Part shown: positions 62,203 through 64,000 of the stretch, one piece after another | How the letters are laid out: each line of letters starts with the position of its first letter | Numbering within the stretch: the stretch's first letter is position 1 | Origin: CAZKVJ01 sp964556225 | Lineage (GTDB): Bacteria; Actinomycetota; Acidimicrobiia; Acidimicrobiales; Ilumatobacteraceae | Assembly: GCA_964556225.1 (NCBI GenBank) | Contig: CAZKVJ010000006.1 | Coordinates: 117,512 to 181,511 of the forward strand | Reading direction: 5' to 3' | DNA length: 64,000 nucleotides | Made by a program: the position numbers and the translations under genes | Notes under the pieces: generated by a model | What the model was told of the DNA's origin: nothing | Seen by the model: only the letters and a program-made list of their open reading frames with translations | Database searches by the model: none

Positions 62203-63048
62203 GTGGGGGGTGCGATTCGTGTCACGTTCCACGGCGTTCGGGGCTCGACGCCGTGCCACAGCGACGAGACGCGCCGCTACGGCGGCAACACGTCGTGCGT
62301 GTCACTCGAGGCGCCCGACGAGCCGCCGGTGCTGTTCGACCTGGGGACGGGGCTGCGCTACTTCGGGCGGGACCAAGCCCATGACGGCTCCTTCCAGGGG
62401 GTCTGCCTGCTCAGCCACCTGCACTGGGATCACACGCAGGGCCTGCCCTTCTTCACACCGATCCTCGAGCAGGGCGCAGCACTCGACGTGTTCGCGCCGT
62501 CGCAGGAGGACGGGCGCAGCGTCGGCGAGGTGATGGCGTCGAAGATCCACCCGCCGATGTTCCCGGTGAGCCTCGCCGACCTCCCGGGCACGTTCCGCTT
62601 CCACGACGTCGACGACACCGACTTTGCGATCGGGTCCATGACCGTTCGATCGCGGCTCGTGCCCCACATCGGTCCCACCGTCGGCTACCGGGTCGAGTCC
62701 GGCGGGCGCAGCGTCGCCTACCTCCCTGACCACCAGCAGCCCCTCGATGGGTCGATGCGCCTGAGCGACGGTGCGCTCGAGGTGATGGACGGCGCCGACG
62801 TGCTGATCCACGACGCCCAGTTCACGCCGTCGGAGTTCGAGCGCAAGCGCACCTGGGGCCATTGCACCATCGACTTCGCAGTGTGGGCCGCCTGCACGGC
62901 GCGCGTCCGCCGCTTGGTGCTGTTCCATCACGACCCGAGCCGCCACGACGACGAGCTCGACGTGCTGGCCGCCTGTGCTCGGCGGGTCGGCGAGCGCTTC
63001 GGCGTCGAGGTCATCGCGGCGGCAGAGGGGATGACCCTCGAGGTCTGA
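62203..63048 (+). CDS. MBL-fold metallohydrolase
   Basis: A 281-residue metallo-beta-lactamase-fold protein. VTFHGVRGSTPCHSDETRRYGGNTSC at the start and the metal motif LSHLHWDHTQGLPFF (H-x-H-x-D-H), IHDAQFTPSEF with the bridging Asp and LVLFHHDPSRHDDELD near the end resemble phosphonate-metabolism PhnP or cyclic-nucleotide phosphodiesterase-like proteins. No substrate can be assigned. GTG by the leaderless hexamer. Divergent from the UGSC operon. Confidence 0.88.
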   Translation: MGGAIRVTFHGVRGSTPCHSDETRRYGGNTSCVSLEAPDEPPVLFDLGTGLRYFGRDQAHDGSFQGVCLLSHLHWDHTQGLPFFTPILEQGAALDVFAPSQEDGRSVGEVMASKIHPPMFPVSLADLPGTFRFHDVDDTDFAIGSMTVRSRLVPHIGPTVGYRVESGGRSVAYLPDHQQPLDGSMRLSDGALEVMDGADVLIHDAQFTPSEFERKRTWGHCTIDFAVWAACTARVRRLVLFHHDPSRHDDELDVLAACARRVGERFGVEVIAAAEGMTLEV

Positions 63049-63054
63049 CCCGGC

Positions 63055-63060
63055 TACGGT
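63055..63060 (+). promoter_or_regulatory. leaderless -10 element of the flavin reductase gene
   Basis: TACGGT, 7 nt, GTG at 63068. Confidence 0.7.
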
Positions 63061-63067
63061 CCCGCCC

Positions 63068-63562
63068 GTGCCGACGTTCGACAGCGCGCAGTTCCGCAAG
63101 GTGCTCGGTCACCTCCCGACCGGCGTCACCGTGGTGACGGGCCTCGACCCCGAGGGCCGTCCCACCGGGGTCACGATCGGGTCGTTCACCTCGGTGTCGC
63201 TCGATCCACCGCTCGTCGGGTTCTTCCCCGGGCGTTCGTCCACCACGTGGCCGGCCATCGAGCCGAGCGGGCACTTCTGCGTGAACGTGCTCGGCGCCGA
63301 CCAGGCCGAGCTGTGCTGGCGCTTCGCCAAGGAGTCGGAGGGGCGCTTCGAGGGGGTCGAGTGGGTGCCGGCGCCGTCGGGATCGCCGATCCTTCCCGGC
63401 GCCGTGGCCTGGATCGACTGCACGCTCGAGCAGGTCCAGGAGGTGGGTGACCACTGGTTCGTCCTCGGGCGGGTCACCGAGCTGGCCCACGCCGACGAGG
63501 TCGACGACGCAATGGTGTTCTTCCGGGGCAAGGTGGCGGCCATCAACATGCCGGACGCGTGA
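63068..63562 (+). CDS. flavin reductase family protein
   Basis: A 164-residue FMN-binding split barrel of the HpaC/flavin-reductase type: FRKVLGHLPTGVTVVTGLDPEGRPTGVTIGSFTSVSLDPPLVGFF, then FCVNVLGADQAELCWRFA and DHWFVLGRVTELAH. It probably supplies reduced flavin to a monooxygenase; no partner is adjacent. GTG start by the leaderless hexamer. Its TGA overlaps the GTG of the next gene. Confidence 0.9.
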   Translation: MPTFDSAQFRKVLGHLPTGVTVVTGLDPEGRPTGVTIGSFTSVSLDPPLVGFFPGRSSTTWPAIEPSGHFCVNVLGADQAELCWRFAKESEGRFEGVEWVPAPSGSPILPGAVAWIDCTLEQVQEVGDHWFVLGRVTELAHADEVDDAMVFFRGKVAAINMPDA

Positions 63563-63930
63563 TCGGCGTCGTCGCCGGCGCCCTCGTGGGGATCGCCTTC
63601 CTGCTCGCCGGCGGGACCAAGCTCCGTGCCGGCCCGAGCTGGCCGGCCGAGGCCCGTGACATCGGTGCGCCGCGCTGGGTGGTGCCCGTGCTGCCGTGGT
63701 TCGAGCTGGTCCTCGGGGCGCTGCTCGTCGCTCAGCTCGGCCTGCCGGTGACGGCGCTCGTGGCGCTCGGCGCGCTCGGCGCCTTCACGGCGCTCATCGT
63801 GGCCCGCCTGGCGCAGGGCCGCCACCCCCCGTGCGCCTGCTTCGGCGCGTGGTCGCGGCGTCCACTCGGCTGGCGTCACGTCGCCCGCAACGCCGCCCTG
63901 ATGGCCCTCTGCCTTCTCGCCACCACCTAG
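63559..63930 (+). CDS. MauE/DoxX-type redox membrane protein
   Basis: A 123-residue membrane protein with about four helices. The pair of cysteines in HPPCACFGAWSRRPLGWRHVARNAALMAL is the MauE hallmark, and GALVGIAFLLAGGTKLRAG the N-terminal helix. MauE-like proteins support disulfide or thiol handling in the membrane. The GTG start overlaps the flavin reductase stop (GTGA), so the two are coupled; a redox unit is plausible. Confidence 0.82.
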   Translation: MIGVVAGALVGIAFLLAGGTKLRAGPSWPAEARDIGAPRWVVPVLPWFELVLGALLVAQLGLPVTALVALGALGAFTALIVARLAQGRHPPCACFGAWSRRPLGWRHVARNAALMALCLLATT

Positions 63931-63933
63931 CCC

Positions 63934-63988
63934 CCCGTTCTGGCAGCACCAATGAGCGCTCAGCGCTACTTCCTGGGACCAGAACGGG
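63934..63988. repeat. 10-bp inverted repeat with palindromic loop at window end
   Basis: CCCGTTCTGG (63934-63943) pairs exactly with CCAGAACGGG (63979-63988). The 35-nt interior holds the perfect palindrome TGAGCGCTCA (63953-63962) and a repeated AGCGCT. It follows the MauE-type stop by 3 nt. It could be a terminator, a processed RNA or a dispersed element; the window ends here. Confidence 0.5.
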
Positions 63989-64000
63989 AGGGGGGGAGGG

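Overview
This 64 kb window is chromosomal DNA of a high-GC, gene-dense actinobacterium. The base composition, the many GTG starts, F420-type enzymes, a single-copy core metabolism layout and near-absence of mobile DNA fit a free-living aerobic heterotroph. The class Acidimicrobiia is my best guess, but that is inference from gene content, not a database result. I see no phage, insertion sequence, CRISPR array or replication origin.

Layout. 1-15.4 kb is biosynthetic: a DEAD-box helicase cut by the window edge; leuCD divergent from an IclR regulator; nadABC; greA; leuB; ilvE; a ureohydrolase; and cimA behind an isoleucine leader peptide and attenuator. With leuCD, leuB and ilvE, cimA supplies most of a pyruvate/citramalate route to isoleucine. 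15.4-25.1 kb holds two membrane proteins, a giant NAD-glutamate dehydrogenase, gltX, a YdcF-like gene, tRNA-Gln, tRNA-Glu and a small TraR/DksA protein. 25-46 kb is mixed: LLM and SDR oxidoreductases, an amidase, an MFS carrier, a molybdopterin oxidoreductase, mscL, prpE, a lipoprotein esterase, ABC-F, class I fumarase, HrpB and a sulfatase. 46-60 kb carries three consecutive-step enzymes of the ethylmalonyl-CoA pathway (mcd, mch, mcl1), scattered among a P-type ATPase, a methyltransferase-rhodanese fusion, a LOG protein, a flippase-like membrane protein and mutY.

The most unusual locus is at 60.1-62.1 kb. Two genes overlap by ATGA. The first encodes a thioredoxin-like fusion protein. The second is a UGSC-type protein whose key residue is encoded by an in-frame TGA (60344-60346), followed at once by a perfect 8-bp hairpin placed like a bacterial SECIS element. 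I read it as a selenoprotein.

Regulation. About two dozen genes start 6-9 nt after a TANNNT hexamer with no Shine-Dalgarno sequence, so leaderless transcripts are common here; genes inside operons instead show overlapping stops and starts or a clear RBS. Convergent gene pairs are usually separated by a short inverted repeat that would terminate from both sides.
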